From Saccharothrix saharensis (GTDB taxonomy: Bacteria; Actinomycetota; Actinomycetes; Mycobacteriales; Pseudonocardiaceae), in assembly GCF_006716745.1 (NCBI RefSeq), contig NZ_VFPP01000001.1, positions 6,025,386 through 6,089,385 on the forward strand: 64,000 bases of DNA, written 5' to 3'. This document shows positions 32,467 through 41,237 of the stretch, in pieces (within the stretch, counting starts at the first letter, position 1; every line of letters starts with the position of its first letter). Both the position numbers and the translations under genes were made by a program. The notes under the pieces are model-generated. The model did no database searches. It had not been told where the DNA came from and was given only the letters and a program-made list of their open reading frames with translations.

Positions 32467-33024
32467 GTGGTTGAGGACTCGTCGGCCCGGGAGCGGATCC
32501 TGCGAGCGGCCGAGGAGTTGTTCGCCGAGTCGGGTTTCGACGCGACGCCGACCTCGCGCATCGCCGAACGGGCCGAGGTGCCCAAGGGGCTCGTGCACTA
32601 CTACTTCCGCCGCAAGGCCGACCTGCTGGCGGCCCTCGTGCAGCGGCTGCCGGACGGCACCGTCGACGCGCACCGCGTCGTGGTCGTCGGCGACATCGCG
32701 GAGAGCCTGCGCCGGCTCGTCGCCGCGCTGGACGCCCGGCTCGACGCGTCACCCCTGCTCAGCCACCTGCTGTGGCGCGAGGCCGACACGCACAAGGCGG
32801 TCCGCGACGCGCTGCACGAGCGCTACCGGTCGGTGGCTCGGCAGATCCGCAACGTCATCCTGGCCGCGGGCGGGGCGGCGGTGGCCGCGAAGGACGTCGA
32901 CAGCGCGTCCGCGCTGCTCGCGCTCGCGGTCAGCTACCGGCACTCGGTGGCCAGGCACGCGCCGGACGACGATCGGATGGACCTGGAGTTGTCGTTCGTG
33001 GCCGCCGCCCTGGAACGGCCTTGA
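32467..33024 (+). CDS. TetR/AcrR-family transcriptional regulator
   Basis: 185 residues from GTG at 32467, preceded by GGAGGGG. The N-terminal helix-turn-helix is typical: RILRAAEELFAESGFDATPT and AERAEVPKGLVHYYFRRKAD. The C-terminal ligand domain has no clear specificity. It follows the SPW-repeat gene and lies between ccr and the thiolase/mce pair, so it is a candidate (not proven) for the factor binding the GTTAC-N6-GTAAC sites; autoregulation with the SPW gene is equally likely. Confidence 0.88.
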   Translation: MVEDSSARERILRAAEELFAESGFDATPTSRIAERAEVPKGLVHYYFRRKADLLAALVQRLPDGTVDAHRVVVVGDIAESLRRLVAALDARLDASPLLSHLLWREADTHKAVRDALHERYRSVARQIRNVILAAGGAAVAAKDVDSASALLALAVSYRHSVARHAPDDDRMDLELSFVAAALERP

Positions 33025-33214
33025 CGCGAGTTCGCGCGCAGAAATGCGGTCCCGCTTTCGCAGAATTGCGGTGTGGTGAGCCATCGGTGGCCAGTCATTG
33101 GACCTGCCGCGTGAATCGGCGTCAGCGTCGCTTCGATCCATTCACCGATCGTGGTACGACGAAACGCAGTCGATTCGACGCGGACATCGCGCGGCGCGGG
33201 GAGAGGTCACGGGC

Positions 33215-34387
33215 ATGGTGAAAATCCAAGGCCGCCTTGCTGCGGTCACCTACCGGCACGATCCACAGCAACCGCAATTCACGTACGTGTTCGGCCGCTC
33301 CTACCCGGACGGCAAGGTGTACGCGCTCCGGCGGATCGAGCAGAGCTGGGCGTGGATCCCGGTGGGCGCGCCCACCGCCACCAAGATCGCGCACAAGGTC
33401 TCCGCCATCGCCTACCCGGACGGGCCGGTCCACCGCGTCCGCCTCTTCGCCACCGCGGCGGACGGCCACCTCTACCGGGCACACCAGACCGGGTCGTCCT
33501 GGTCGTGGGTGGACATGGGACAACCTGCCGGGGTCGGGCTCGCCACGGGCTCACCGGCGGCCGTCACCTACGTGGACGCCGACGCCGGCAGGCAGATCTA
33601 CGTCTTCGTGCGCGGGAAGAACGGCCACCTCTACGCCGCCCGCCACGACGGCTACGAGTGGAGCTGGGATGCCCTGGGCCGACCCCCGGGCATGGTGGTG
33701 AAGTCGGTCGCAGGTCCGCCGGCCGCCGTCGCCTTCCAGGACGGCGCGAACGCGGCCGGCGTCTACGCCTTCGTGAGGCTCGACGACAACACGCTCGGGC
33801 TCTACCGCTACCTCGACGGCGTGGGCCGCTGGGCCGGCGTGCAGCCCGGCGCGCCGGCGGCCGGGCCGCTCGCCGACCCGATGGCCGACGTGGACGAGTA
33901 CGGTCACCTCAGCGCCCTCACCTACAAGGAGGGCGCCGACCCCCAGCGCGTCTACTGCTTCGCCGTGATCGACGCGCAGGTCGGGGATCCGGTGCACGCC
34001 TATTTCGGCACGCCGCAAACCGACGACGGGACGCCGATGCACTGGAGTTCGGCGCTCGACGGAACCGATACCATCGCCGCCTCACGCCTGGGTGATTGCG
34101 TCACCTACAAAGACGGCAACAACCCGCAGATGCTCTTCGTGCACTTCTCCAGCCACCCGCAGGGCGACTTGGGCGCCTCCGCGCCGCACCTGCTGTGGTG
34201 GAACGGGTTCGAGTGGGACCTGGCCGGCCAGAACGTGGTGTTCCCGGACACCCCGCCGACGGCGATCACGTACAAGAACGTCAACGGGACCCGGGCCGTG
34301 GAGGCGTTCGTCGCCTCCAAGTCCACCGTGTGGTGGGGTCACCAGACCGCCGCCGGGTTCGTCTGGGACGACCTGGGCTCGCCCTGA
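33215..34387 (+). CDS. orphan beta-propeller (lectin-like) protein
   Basis: 390 residues from ATG at 33215 (GAGAGG upstream), with no signal peptide. At least six repeats of about 60 residues share the frame AAVTY-x-D...YVFVRGKNGHLYAARHDGYE followed by WSWDALG. Other copies read RRIEQSWAWIPVGAP, HQTGSSWSWVDMGQP, WWNGFEWDLAG and AAGFVWDDLGSP. Such Trp/Gly blades resemble PLL/tachylectin-like or fucose-binding propellers. The protein appears cytosolic or leaderless. Upstream DNA (33025-33214) is less GC-rich than its surroundings, a hint of acquisition. The nearest-neighbour genes are unrelated metabolic ones. Function, perhaps sugar binding or toxin-like, is unknown. Confidence 0.75.
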   Translation: MVKIQGRLAAVTYRHDPQQPQFTYVFGRSYPDGKVYALRRIEQSWAWIPVGAPTATKIAHKVSAIAYPDGPVHRVRLFATAADGHLYRAHQTGSSWSWVDMGQPAGVGLATGSPAAVTYVDADAGRQIYVFVRGKNGHLYAARHDGYEWSWDALGRPPGMVVKSVAGPPAAVAFQDGANAAGVYAFVRLDDNTLGLYRYLDGVGRWAGVQPGAPAAGPLADPMADVDEYGHLSALTYKEGADPQRVYCFAVIDAQVGDPVHAYFGTPQTDDGTPMHWSSALDGTDTIAASRLGDCVTYKDGNNPQMLFVHFSSHPQGDLGASAPHLLWWNGFEWDLAGQNVVFPDTPPTAITYKNVNGTRAVEAFVASKSTVWWGHQTAAGFVWDDLGSP

Positions 34388-34399
34388 TCCCGGGCGGCC

Positions 34400-34843
34400 C
34401 TAGTGGCCGGCGGCGGGCTCCACGAGTTCCACGAGCACGCCGCCCGCGTCCTTGGGGTGCACGAAGTTGACCCGGCTGTCGGACGTGCCGCGCCGCGCCG
34501 CCTCGTACAGCAGCCGCAGGCCCTTGGCGCGCAGCGCGTCCGCCGCCGCGTCCACATCGGACACCCGGTAGGCCAGCTGCTGCAGCCCCGGCCCGGACCG
34601 GCCGATGAACTTCGCGATGGTGGACTCCGGCGTCAACGGCGCGAGCAGCTGCACGGCGGTGCCCGTGCCGTCGTCGCCCGGCGCGCGCAGCATCGCCTCG
34701 CGGACGCCCTGCTCCTCGTTGACCTCCTCGTGCGCGACCTCCAGGCCGAAGTGCTCGCGGTGGAACGCGATCGCGGCGTCGAGGTCCGGCACGGCGATGC
34801 CGACGTGGTCGATGGCGGTGACGAGACCGCGGAGTTCTTCCAT
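34400..34843 (-). CDS. mce: methylmalonyl-CoA (ethylmalonyl-CoA) epimerase
   Basis: 147 residues from ATG at 34843. The vicinal-oxygen-chelate fold is complete: AIDHVGIAVPDLDAAIAFHR (His metal ligand), TAVQLLAPLTPESTIAKFI, GLQQLAYRVSDVDAAADALR (the usual His of the GxHHIA motif is replaced by Gln-Leu in LQQLAYRV), and VNFVHPKDAGGVLVELVEPA (Glu ligand). The enzyme interconverts (2R)- and (2S)-methylmalonyl-CoA and ethylmalonyl-CoA, linking carboxylases with mutases. It is divergent from the thiolase gene, the arrangement also known from Streptomyces. The Gln in place of His at a position usually reported as a metal ligand deserves an alignment check. Confidence 0.88.
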   Translation of the reverse strand: MEELRGLVTAIDHVGIAVPDLDAAIAFHREHFGLEVAHEEVNEEQGVREAMLRAPGDDGTGTAVQLLAPLTPESTIAKFIGRSGPGLQQLAYRVSDVDAAADALRAKGLRLLYEAARRGTSDSRVNFVHPKDAGGVLVELVEPAAGH

Positions 34844-34910
34844 GGGCACGGAGGCTAGTGGCCGAATCGGTGCAGGTCCGCCTGTGCGACGCCTCACAGG
34901 GCTACTCCGT

Positions 34911-34926
34911 GGTAACCCTGGGTATC
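34911..34926. promoter_or_regulatory. degenerate GTTAC-N6-GTAAC-like site between mce and thiolase
   Basis: GGTAACCCTGGGTATC agrees with the ccr site at 11 of 16 positions and is itself a partial palindrome, located in the mce-thiolase divergent promoter region. A second AT-rich candidate, GTTAACAACCGCTTAC, follows at about 34934. Both are imperfect. Confidence 0.3.
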
Positions 34927-34968
34927 GTGGCGTGTTAACAACCGCTTACACCCGCTGTGGAGGCTGCT

Positions 34969-36156
34969 GTGTCCGGTTCCGTCATCGTCGCCGGGGCCCG
35001 TACCCCGATGGGGCGACTGCTCGGATCGTTGAAGGACTTCTCCGGCGCCCAGCTCGGCGGCGTCGCGATCTCCGCGGCCCTGGAGCGGGCCGGTGTCGCG
35101 CCCGAGCAGGTGCAGTACGTGATCATGGGCCAGGTGCTCACCGCGGGCGCGGGCCAGATCCCGGCGCGCCAGGCGGCGGTGAACGCGGGCATCCCCATGA
35201 CCGTGCCCGCGCTGACCATCAACAAGGTGTGCCTGTCCGGCATCGACGCCATCGCGCTGGCCGACCAGCTCATCCGCGCCGGCGAGTTCGACATCGTGGT
35301 GGCGGGCGGCCAGGAGTCCATGACCCAGGCGCCCCACCTGCTGCAGAAGTCCCGCGGCGGCTTCAAGTTCGGCGACGTCACGATGCTCGACCACATGTCG
35401 CACGACGGCCTGTTCTGCGCGTTCGACCAGGTCGCGATGGGCATGTCCACGGAGAAGTTCAACTCCCGGCACGGCCTGACCCGCGAGGAGCAGGACGAGT
35501 TCTCCGCCCGGTCGCACCAGCGGGCCGCCAAGGCCGCCGGCAACGGCGTCTTCGCCGAGGAGATCGCCCCGGTGTCGATCCCGCAGCGCAAGGGCGACCC
35601 GGTCCTGTTCGCCGAGGACGAGGGCGTGCGCGGCGACACCACCGCCGAGGCGCTGGCCAAGCTGCGCCCCGCGTTCGCGCCCGACGGCACCATCACCGCC
35701 GGCTCGGCGTCGCAGATCTCCGACGGCGCGGCGGCCGTGGTCGTGATGAGCAAGGCCAAGGCCGAGGAGCTGGGCCTGACCTGGCTGGCCGAGATCGGCG
35801 CGCACGGCGTCGTCGCCGGGCCGGACGCCGGCCTGCACCAGCAGCCCTCGAACGCGATCAGGGCCGCGTGCGCCAAGGAGGGCATCGACCCGTCCGACCT
35901 GGACCTGGTCGAGATCAACGAGGCGTTCGCCGCGGTCGGCATCGTCTCCATGCGCGAGCTCGGCCTGTCCGAGGACAAGGTCAACGTCAACGGCGGCGCC
36001 ATCGCGCTGGGCCACCCGATTGGCATGTCGGGTGCCCGCATCGCGCTGCACCTGGCGCTGGAGCTCAAGCGCCGCGGTGGCGGCGTGGGCGCGGCCGCGC
36101 TGTGCGGCGGTGGTGGTCAGGGCGACGCCCTGATCGTCCGCGTGCCTAAGGTCTAG
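34969..36156 (+). CDS. acetyl-CoA C-acetyltransferase (thiolase)
   Basis: 395 residues from GTG at 34969 (TGGAGG five bases upstream; an earlier GTG at 34957 lies inside that ribosome site). The nucleophilic Cys is in [20 protein letters not shown], the active-site His in [16 protein letters not shown] [17 protein letters not shown], and the second Cys in [13 protein letters not shown]. The whole matches biosynthetic acetoacetyl-CoA thiolases of actinobacteria (the SCO5399 type). It condenses two acetyl-CoA, the entry step to the ethylmalonyl-CoA route, or works in reverse in beta-oxidation. meaB begins 4 bp after its stop. Confidence 0.94.
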   Translation: MSGSVIVAGARTPMGRLLGSLKDFSGAQLGGVAISAALERAGVAPEQVQYVIMGQVLTAGAGQIPARQAAVNAGIPMTVPALTINKVCLSGIDAIALADQLIRAGEFDIVVAGGQESMTQAPHLLQKSRGGFKFGDVTMLDHMSHDGLFCAFDQVAMGMSTEKFNSRHGLTREEQDEFSARSHQRAAKAAGNGVFAEEIAPVSIPQRKGDPVLFAEDEGVRGDTTAEALAKLRPAFAPDGTITAGSASQISDGAAAVVVMSKAKAEELGLTWLAEIGAHGVVAGPDAGLHQQPSNAIRAACAKEGIDPSDLDLVEINEAFAAVGIVSMRELGLSEDKVNVNGGAIALGHPIGMSGARIALHLALELKRRGGGVGAAALCGGGGQGDALIVRVPKV

Positions 36157-36160
36157 CGGT

Positions 36161-37126
36161 GTGACCCGCACCGTTGACGTAGCCGAGCTGGTCGACCGCG
36201 CGCGCGAGGGACAACCGCGCGCGGTCGCCCGGCTGATCTCGCTGGTGGAGGACGCCGGCCCGCAGCTGCGCGAGGTGGCGGGCGCACTGGCCCCGTTCTG
36301 CGGGAACGCGCAGGTCATCGGCTTGACCGGCGCGCCGGGGGTGGGCAAGTCCACGTCCACGTCCGCCCTGGTCACGGCCTACCGCAGGCGTGGCAAGCGG
36401 GTCGGGGTGCTGGCCGTGGACCCGTCGTCGCCGTTCTCCGGCGGCGCGCTGCTCGGCGACCGGGTGCGGATGGGCGAGCACGCCACCGACCCCGGCGTGT
36501 TCATCCGGTCCATGGCCACCCGCGGCCACCTGGGAGGGCTGTCCTGGGCGACGCCGCAGGCGCTGCGCGTGCTCGACGCGGCGGGCTGCGACGTCGTGCT
36601 GGTCGAGACGGTCGGCGTGGGCCAGTCCGAGGTCGAGGTCGTGTCGCTGGCCGACACCACGGTCGTGCTGCTCGCGCCCGGCATGGGCGACGGCATCCAG
36701 GCCGCCAAGGCGGGCATCCTGGAGATCGCCGACGTGTTCGTGGTCAACAAAGCCGACCGGGACGGCGCCGACCGGACCGCCCGTGACCTCAAGCACGTGA
36801 TCTCCCTCGGCCGCCGCGAGCGCGAGGGCGCGTCGTGGCGGCCGCCCGTGGTGAAGACCGTCGCGTCACGCGCCGAAGGGCTGGACGACGTCGTGGACGC
36901 GATCGACGAACACCGCGCGTGGCTCGTCGGACGCGGTGAGCTGGACCGACGTCGCGCGACCAGGGCCGCGGGCGAGATCGAGGCCATCGCGCTGGAGCGG
37001 CTGCGTTCCCGGATCGGCGGCTTGCGCGGCGCGTCCGCGCTCGAAACCCTGGCCAAACGGGTCGTGGCGGGTGAGCTGGACCCCTACGCTGCGGCTGATC
37101 GACTGGTCGAGGGGGTGGGGGTATGA
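36161..37126 (+). CDS. meaB: MeaB-type G-protein chaperone of B12-dependent mutases
   Basis: 321 residues from GTG at 36161. G1 is IGLTGAPGVGKSTSTSALV, followed by VLAVDPSSPFSGGALLGDRV, MATRGHLGGLSWATPQALRV, G3 DVVLVETVGVGQSEVEV and G4 VVNKADRDGADRT. These define the MeaB/ArgK P-loop GTPases that load and protect adenosylcobalamin in acyl-CoA mutases. The gene is directly downstream of thiolase and translationally coupled to the membrane-protein gene at 37123. Its client here is probably MeaA (3702), encoded 32 kb away. Confidence 0.95.
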   Translation: MTRTVDVAELVDRAREGQPRAVARLISLVEDAGPQLREVAGALAPFCGNAQVIGLTGAPGVGKSTSTSALVTAYRRRGKRVGVLAVDPSSPFSGGALLGDRVRMGEHATDPGVFIRSMATRGHLGGLSWATPQALRVLDAAGCDVVLVETVGVGQSEVEVVSLADTTVVLLAPGMGDGIQAAKAGILEIADVFVVNKADRDGADRTARDLKHVISLGRREREGASWRPPVVKTVASRAEGLDDVVDAIDEHRAWLVGRGELDRRRATRAAGEIEAIALERLRSRIGGLRGASALETLAKRVVAGELDPYAAADRLVEGVGV

Positions 37127-37707
37127 CGACGCCGGTGGTGGTGGACATCGGCACCAGGGACACCCGCCGGGTGGTCATCGGCGGGACGGTGGCCGGTGTG
37201 CTCGGCGTGGTGGCGCTCGTGGGCGCGGTCGGCGCGTACGCCGACGGCGAGGGGGTGGGCGGCACGATCGCGCTGGTCATCGGGCTCGCGTTCACCGGCA
37301 TCGCGCTGGGCGCGGTGCTGAACCGGAAGAGGATCTCGCGGCCGCGCAAGCTCGTGTTCGAGGCACCCGGCGTGCGGTGGGACGACCCCGCCGGCGCGCC
37401 GTGGGCGGTGGCGTGGCACGAGCTGGGCGCGGTGCGCATCTCGCGGACGCGGGAACGGGTCGTGCACCCGGCCGACGCGGTGCTGCGCAAGACCATGGTC
37501 CGGTTGGACCTGCTGCCCGCCGACGGGCACGGGTTCCGGTCGCGGCACGCCGACATGGCGCACCTGGCCCGCGAGGACGGCGCCTACCGGCTCCCGCTGG
37601 GTGACGCGGCGGCGCTGGTCCCGGTGGTCGAGCGGGCGGTGCTGGGCTTCGCCCCGCACCTGTACCGGGGTGTCCAGGACGAGGGCTTCACGGTGGGGTT
37701 GTCGTGA
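37123..37707 (+). CDS. membrane protein with two helices and a cytosolic domain (paralogue A)
   Basis: 194 residues; ATG overlaps the meaB stop. Helices IGGTVAGVLGVVALVGAVGA and GTIALVIGLAFTGIALGAVL are followed by RKRISRPRKLVFEAPGVRWD, a PH-like or YcxB-like domain with WAVAWHELGAVRISRTRE. The next gene encodes a divergent copy of the same layout. They may be membrane proteins of the PH-domain-like class; function unknown. Confidence 0.65.
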   Translation: MTTPVVVDIGTRDTRRVVIGGTVAGVLGVVALVGAVGAYADGEGVGGTIALVIGLAFTGIALGAVLNRKRISRPRKLVFEAPGVRWDDPAGAPWAVAWHELGAVRISRTRERVVHPADAVLRKTMVRLDLLPADGHGFRSRHADMAHLAREDGAYRLPLGDAAALVPVVERAVLGFAPHLYRGVQDEGFTVGLS

Positions 37708-38228
37708 ACGAGATCGAGATTCCCTTCGGCAACCGGACCGAGCGGGGCGCGGGGCTGGCGGTCCAGCTCGGTTTCACCGCGCTCGGCGTGCTGCTGATGT
37801 TCCTGGCCTACGGCGACGGGCACCTGGCGGCGATGTTCGTCGGACCGCTGGTCGCCCTCGGTGGCCTGATCGGCGGCGGTGTCTGGCGGCGCAAGTCCCG
37901 GCCGCGCCGGCTCGTGGTCGAGCCGCAGGGCCTGCGCTGGGCGGAGAAGAACGGCTCGTGGGCGGTGCCCTGGTACGAGCTGGCCGCGGTGGCGCTGTCC
38001 TACGACGACAAGCCGAAGCCGTCGCTGTGGCTGCACCTCACGCCGCACGAGCCGCGGACGTTCCTCGCCACCTACCGCAGCGTCCCGATGACCGCGTTCG
38101 GCCACCGAATCCAGCTGCCCGACGACATCGGCGGCGAGATGCTGGACCTGGCGCTGCAGCGGCACGCCCGGCAGGTCTACCGCGGGTTCGTGCCGCACTT
38201 CGACGGCGGGCCGGGCGCGTTCCGGTGA
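37704..38228 (+). CDS. membrane protein, paralogue B of the preceding gene
   Basis: 174 residues; GTG overlaps the previous stop. Two helices (VQLGFTALGVLLMFLAYGDG; LVALGGLIGGGVW) lead into KSRPRRLVVEPQGLRWAEK and WAVPWYELAAVALSYDD, matching segment by segment RPRKLVFEAPGVRW and WAVAWHELGAVRIS of paralogue A, and both proteins end in a ...LYRGV or VYRGFVPHFD element. This is a local tandem duplication. It is convergent with the N-acetyltransferase gene. Confidence 0.65.
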   Translation: MNEIEIPFGNRTERGAGLAVQLGFTALGVLLMFLAYGDGHLAAMFVGPLVALGGLIGGGVWRRKSRPRRLVVEPQGLRWAEKNGSWAVPWYELAAVALSYDDKPKPSLWLHLTPHEPRTFLATYRSVPMTAFGHRIQLPDDIGGEMLDLALQRHARQVYRGFVPHFDGGPGAFR

Positions 38229-38232
38229 CCGG

Positions 38233-39072
38233 CTATGACCGCGCGGCCAGGTGCGCCTCGTGCTGGGACACCGCCTTGCGCCACAACGGGTCGCGGTCGT
38301 TTTCGGCGACGACCAGCCCGTAGACGTCGGCCAGGGCGGTGAACCAGTCGGCCCGGTCGTCCAGCAGGGTCCTGGTGGTCGCGTCCTCGACGCGGGTGAG
38401 GGTCAGCGCCCGCAGCACGTCCCAGCCGCGCCCGTCGACCCGCAGCGCGCTGAACGTGCGCACGAACCCCGACGAGGGTGACGTGGACAGGTGCACGTGC
38501 CGGTCGGCGAAGTGGTCCATGCCGACCGCGTCCGGCGCGAAGTGCATGGCGAAGAAGCTGCCGCGCGGGTCGTGCCGGAGCTGCCACGCCCCCGGCGCGG
38601 CCGCGGAGGGCGCGAGTTCGAACGTGAACGGGCCCTGGTGGTGGACGCCCGCACGCAGCGGCAACGGCGAGTGCAGGCCGTCACCCAGGCCGACGTCGAC
38701 CAACCAGGTGTCGTCGGAGTCGGGCAGGTCGTGCACGGTGAGTGCGAGGTGGTTGCGGGTGATGGCCGGCTCGACGTCCCCGGACGTCTGCACGCCGCCC
38801 GGGTGCCGGGTCACGCGGTAGCCGAGCGCCCGCAGCAGCTCGCCGAACGCCGCGTTGAGGTGGAAGCAGTACCCGCCGCCGCCCGCGAGCACCCTGGCCA
38901 CCGAGTCGAGCGGGTCGATCGAGGTCAACCGGCCCAGCTGGACCTCGACGGTCTCGTACGGCACCCGTTCGACGAACGCCCGGTGCAGCCGGGTCAGCGC
39001 GGCCACCCCGGGTGGTTCGGCGTCGGCCACGCCCAGGCGGCGCAGGAACACGGGCACGTCGAGCGGACGCAT
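38233..39072 (-). CDS. nat: arylamine N-acetyltransferase
   Basis: 279 residues from ATG at 39072, with GGGGGA six bases upstream; ATG at 39087 is an alternative. The catalytic triad is in order: Cys in GGGGYCFHLNAAFGELLRAL, His in ITRNHLALTVHD, Asp in WLVDVGLGDGLHSPLPL. The usual RGGYCFExN box appears as GGGGYCFHLN, with the Arg replaced by Gly and Glu by His. The enzyme moves acetyl from acetyl-CoA to arylamines or hydrazines; in actinobacteria relatives also act in amide formation of secondary metabolites. It is a single gene. Confidence 0.88.
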   Translation of the reverse strand: MRPLDVPVFLRRLGVADAEPPGVAALTRLHRAFVERVPYETVEVQLGRLTSIDPLDSVARVLAGGGGYCFHLNAAFGELLRALGYRVTRHPGGVQTSGDVEPAITRNHLALTVHDLPDSDDTWLVDVGLGDGLHSPLPLRAGVHHQGPFTFELAPSAAAPGAWQLRHDPRGSFFAMHFAPDAVGMDHFADRHVHLSTSPSSGFVRTFSALRVDGRGWDVLRALTLTRVEDATTRTLLDDRADWFTALADVYGLVVAENDRDPLWRKAVSQHEAHLAARS

Positions 39073-39184
39073 CGGAAAATCCCCCATCCGGGTGGTAGGT
39101 CGAAGCCGGGACTTCCGACTCTAGGCAACGACGATCACAGAGCCGAACGTTATTCCGGCGACTGGGGGACGACGAAGAGGTGCG

Positions 39185-39583
39185 ATGTACGACTCCGCTG
39201 GGCTTCAGGTCCTGTCCCGCGAGGAATGCCTGAAGCTGCTCGGCAAGGCCGCCATCGGCCGCCTGGTCTACACCGACAAGGCGCTGCCCGTGGTGCACCC
39301 GGTGGTGTTCGCGCTCGACGGCGAGTGCGTCGTGCTGCGCGTGCCGGACGGCAGCGCCACGCTCGTCGCCCGCGACACGATCGTGGCGTTCCAGATCGAC
39401 GACATCGCACCCGACCTGTCCCGCGGCTGGTCGGTGATGGCCGTCGGGCACGTCACCGAGGTCGAGGAGCGCGAGCGGCTGGCCGAGCTGCACCGGCTGC
39501 CGCTGGCCTCGCGCGGGTACGGCGGCGGCGACCACTTCCTGGTGGTCGACCTGGAGCTGCTGTCCGGTCGTCGCATCCCCTAG
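39185..39583 (+). CDS. pyridoxamine 5'-phosphate oxidase-family (flavin split-barrel) protein
   Basis: 132 residues. REECLKLLGKAAIGRLVYTD, PVVHPVVFALDGECVVLRV and VVAFQIDDIAPDLSRGWSVM with VMAVGHVTEVEERERLAEL match the short FMN- or F420-binding split-barrel proteins that often lie beside DevS/DevR systems in actinobacteria. Here the sensor kinase gene starts 48 bp downstream, consistent with that link. The cofactor and substrate are not determined. Confidence 0.82.
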   Translation: MYDSAGLQVLSREECLKLLGKAAIGRLVYTDKALPVVHPVVFALDGECVVLRVPDGSATLVARDTIVAFQIDDIAPDLSRGWSVMAVGHVTEVEERERLAELHRLPLASRGYGGGDHFLVVDLELLSGRRIP

Positions 39584-39630
39584 GCGGACGCGTTAACCTC
39601 GATGCCTCCGACTCTTCAGGGTGGTCTCGG

Positions 39631-41226
39631 GTGGCCGGATCCCCGGATGCGAACGCCGCGACGCGGCTCGACGGCCTGCTGCGCGAGTTGACCGACCGCA
39701 CCGCCGAGGCCGTCGGCTCGCAGGAGCGGCTGCACCGGCTGCTCGGCGCGGTCGTGTCGCTGGCCAGCGACCTGTCGCTGCCCGACGTGCTGCGCCGGAC
39801 CGTGGAGTCTTCGTGCGGCCTGGTCGGCGCGCGGTACGGCGCGCTGGCCGTGATCGGGCCGAACCGGCAGCTGCTGGAGTTCACCCACGACGACGGCCAC
39901 CACGACACCGACCTCGACGCGCCCGGCGCGGAGGCGACCGCGTTCGACCCGCCGGCGTTCGACCCGACCGGGCCCGGTTTCCTGGGCGTGCCGGTGCACG
40001 TGCGCGGCTCGGTGTTCGGCAACCTCTACCTCAGCGACAAGGCCGACGGCTCCGACTTCACCCGTGCCGACCGCGAGGTGGTGACCGCGGTGGCCGCGGC
40101 GGCGGGCATCGCGATCGAGAACGCCCGGCTCTACGCGCAGTCCCAGCAGCGCGAGGTGTGGCTGCGCGCGTCCAACGAGGTGACGAACGCCCTGCTCACC
40201 GGCACCCCGGACCGGGACGCGCTGCGCCTGGTCGCGGTGCGCGCCCGACTGGCCGCCGACGGCGTGAACGCGCTGCTCGCGCTGCCCGACGTGCAGGGTG
40301 AGCTGGCCGTGCGGGTGGTGGACGGCGAGGTGCGCGGGTTCAGCGCGGCCGGTGAGGGCGGCCCGGCCCGGGAGGTGTTCGACACCGGCAAGGCCAAGGT
40401 GCTCGACGGGCTGCCCGGCCAGACCCGGATCGGCCCGGTGGTGTTCGTGCCGCTCGCCGCCGGACAGCGGGTGCTCGGCGTGCTGATGGTGGCGCGGGCG
40501 CGGGAGCAGCGGGCGTTCGACGCCTCGGACGTGGCGCTGGTCGAGTCGTTCGCCCGGCAGGCGGCGCTGATCCTGGAGTTCACCCGGGCCACCGGGGCGG
40601 GACGGCGGTTGGCCGTGCTGGAGGACCGCGACCGCATCGCCCGCGACCTGCACGACCTGGTGGTGCAGCGGTTGTTCGGGCTCGGCCTGGGGTTGCAGAG
40701 CATGAACGGGCTGGTGGAGCAGCCGATGGTGGCGCAGCGGCTGGCGGACTTCGTCACCGAGGTCGACCAGACGATCCGGGAGATCCGGCGCACCATCTTC
40801 TCGTTGCAGGAGCCGCCCGCGGGCGCGGCCGACCTGCGCGCCCAGCTGATGAAGGTGGTGCAGGAGTCGACGCGGCTGCTCGGCTTCGAGCCGTCGCTCT
40901 CCCTGGACGGCCCGATCGACTCGGTCGTGCCCGACCACGTGCGGCCGGACCTGCTGGCCACGCTGCGCGAGGCGCTGGCGAACGCAGCCCGGCACGCGGC
41001 GGCGACGAAGGTCGAGGTCGAGGTGGTGGTCGACCGGGCGGCGACCACGTTGCGGCTGGTCGTGCGCGACGACGGCGACGGCCTGCCGTCCGGCCGCGGC
41101 AGGCACACCGGCGGCCTGGTGAACATGGCGGCACGTGCCGCGAGGTGGGACGGTTCCTGCGAGGTCGAGTCGGCCGAGGGCCGGGGTGTGACGCTGACGT
41201 GGTCCGTCCCGTTGGTAACGGTGTAG
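39631..41226 (+). CDS. two-GAF sensor histidine kinase, DevS/DosT-like
   Basis: 531 residues from GTG at 39631. GAF domains span about 40-170 (GARYGALAVIGPNRQLLEF, GSVFGNLYLSDK) and 190-315 (AVRARLAADGVNALLALP, GPVVFVPLAAGQRVLGVLMV). The HisKA_3 phosphoacceptor is His341 in DRIARDLHDLVVQRLFGLGL. The ATP-binding N box is LREALANAARHAAATKVEVE and the G box is GDGLPSGRGRHTGGLVNMAA. This is the architecture of the hypoxia/redox kinases DevS/DosT, but the heme-binding GAF region is divergent (the IGxLPxGxGLLG loop is missing), so heme sensing is uncertain. The response regulator follows 11 bp on. Confidence 0.9.
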   Translation: MAGSPDANAATRLDGLLRELTDRTAEAVGSQERLHRLLGAVVSLASDLSLPDVLRRTVESSCGLVGARYGALAVIGPNRQLLEFTHDDGHHDTDLDAPGAEATAFDPPAFDPTGPGFLGVPVHVRGSVFGNLYLSDKADGSDFTRADREVVTAVAAAAGIAIENARLYAQSQQREVWLRASNEVTNALLTGTPDRDALRLVAVRARLAADGVNALLALPDVQGELAVRVVDGEVRGFSAAGEGGPAREVFDTGKAKVLDGLPGQTRIGPVVFVPLAAGQRVLGVLMVARAREQRAFDASDVALVESFARQAALILEFTRATGAGRRLAVLEDRDRIARDLHDLVVQRLFGLGLGLQSMNGLVEQPMVAQRLADFVTEVDQTIREIRRTIFSLQEPPAGAADLRAQLMKVVQESTRLLGFEPSLSLDGPIDSVVPDHVRPDLLATLREALANAARHAAATKVEVEVVVDRAATTLRLVVRDDGDGLPSGRGRHTGGLVNMAARAARWDGSCEVESAEGRGVTLTWSVPLVTV

Positions 41227-41237
41227 GGGAGGGGTCC

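Noticed and set aside
33025..33214. Small gene upstream of the beta-propeller
   Set aside because: Short frames only, no ribosome site with plausible coding content; lower GC suggests a regulatory or acquired leader.
38491..39630. Upstream extension of the sensor kinase frame
   Set aside because: It is antisense to the N-acetyltransferase gene and has no homology; the kinase begins at the GTG at 39631.
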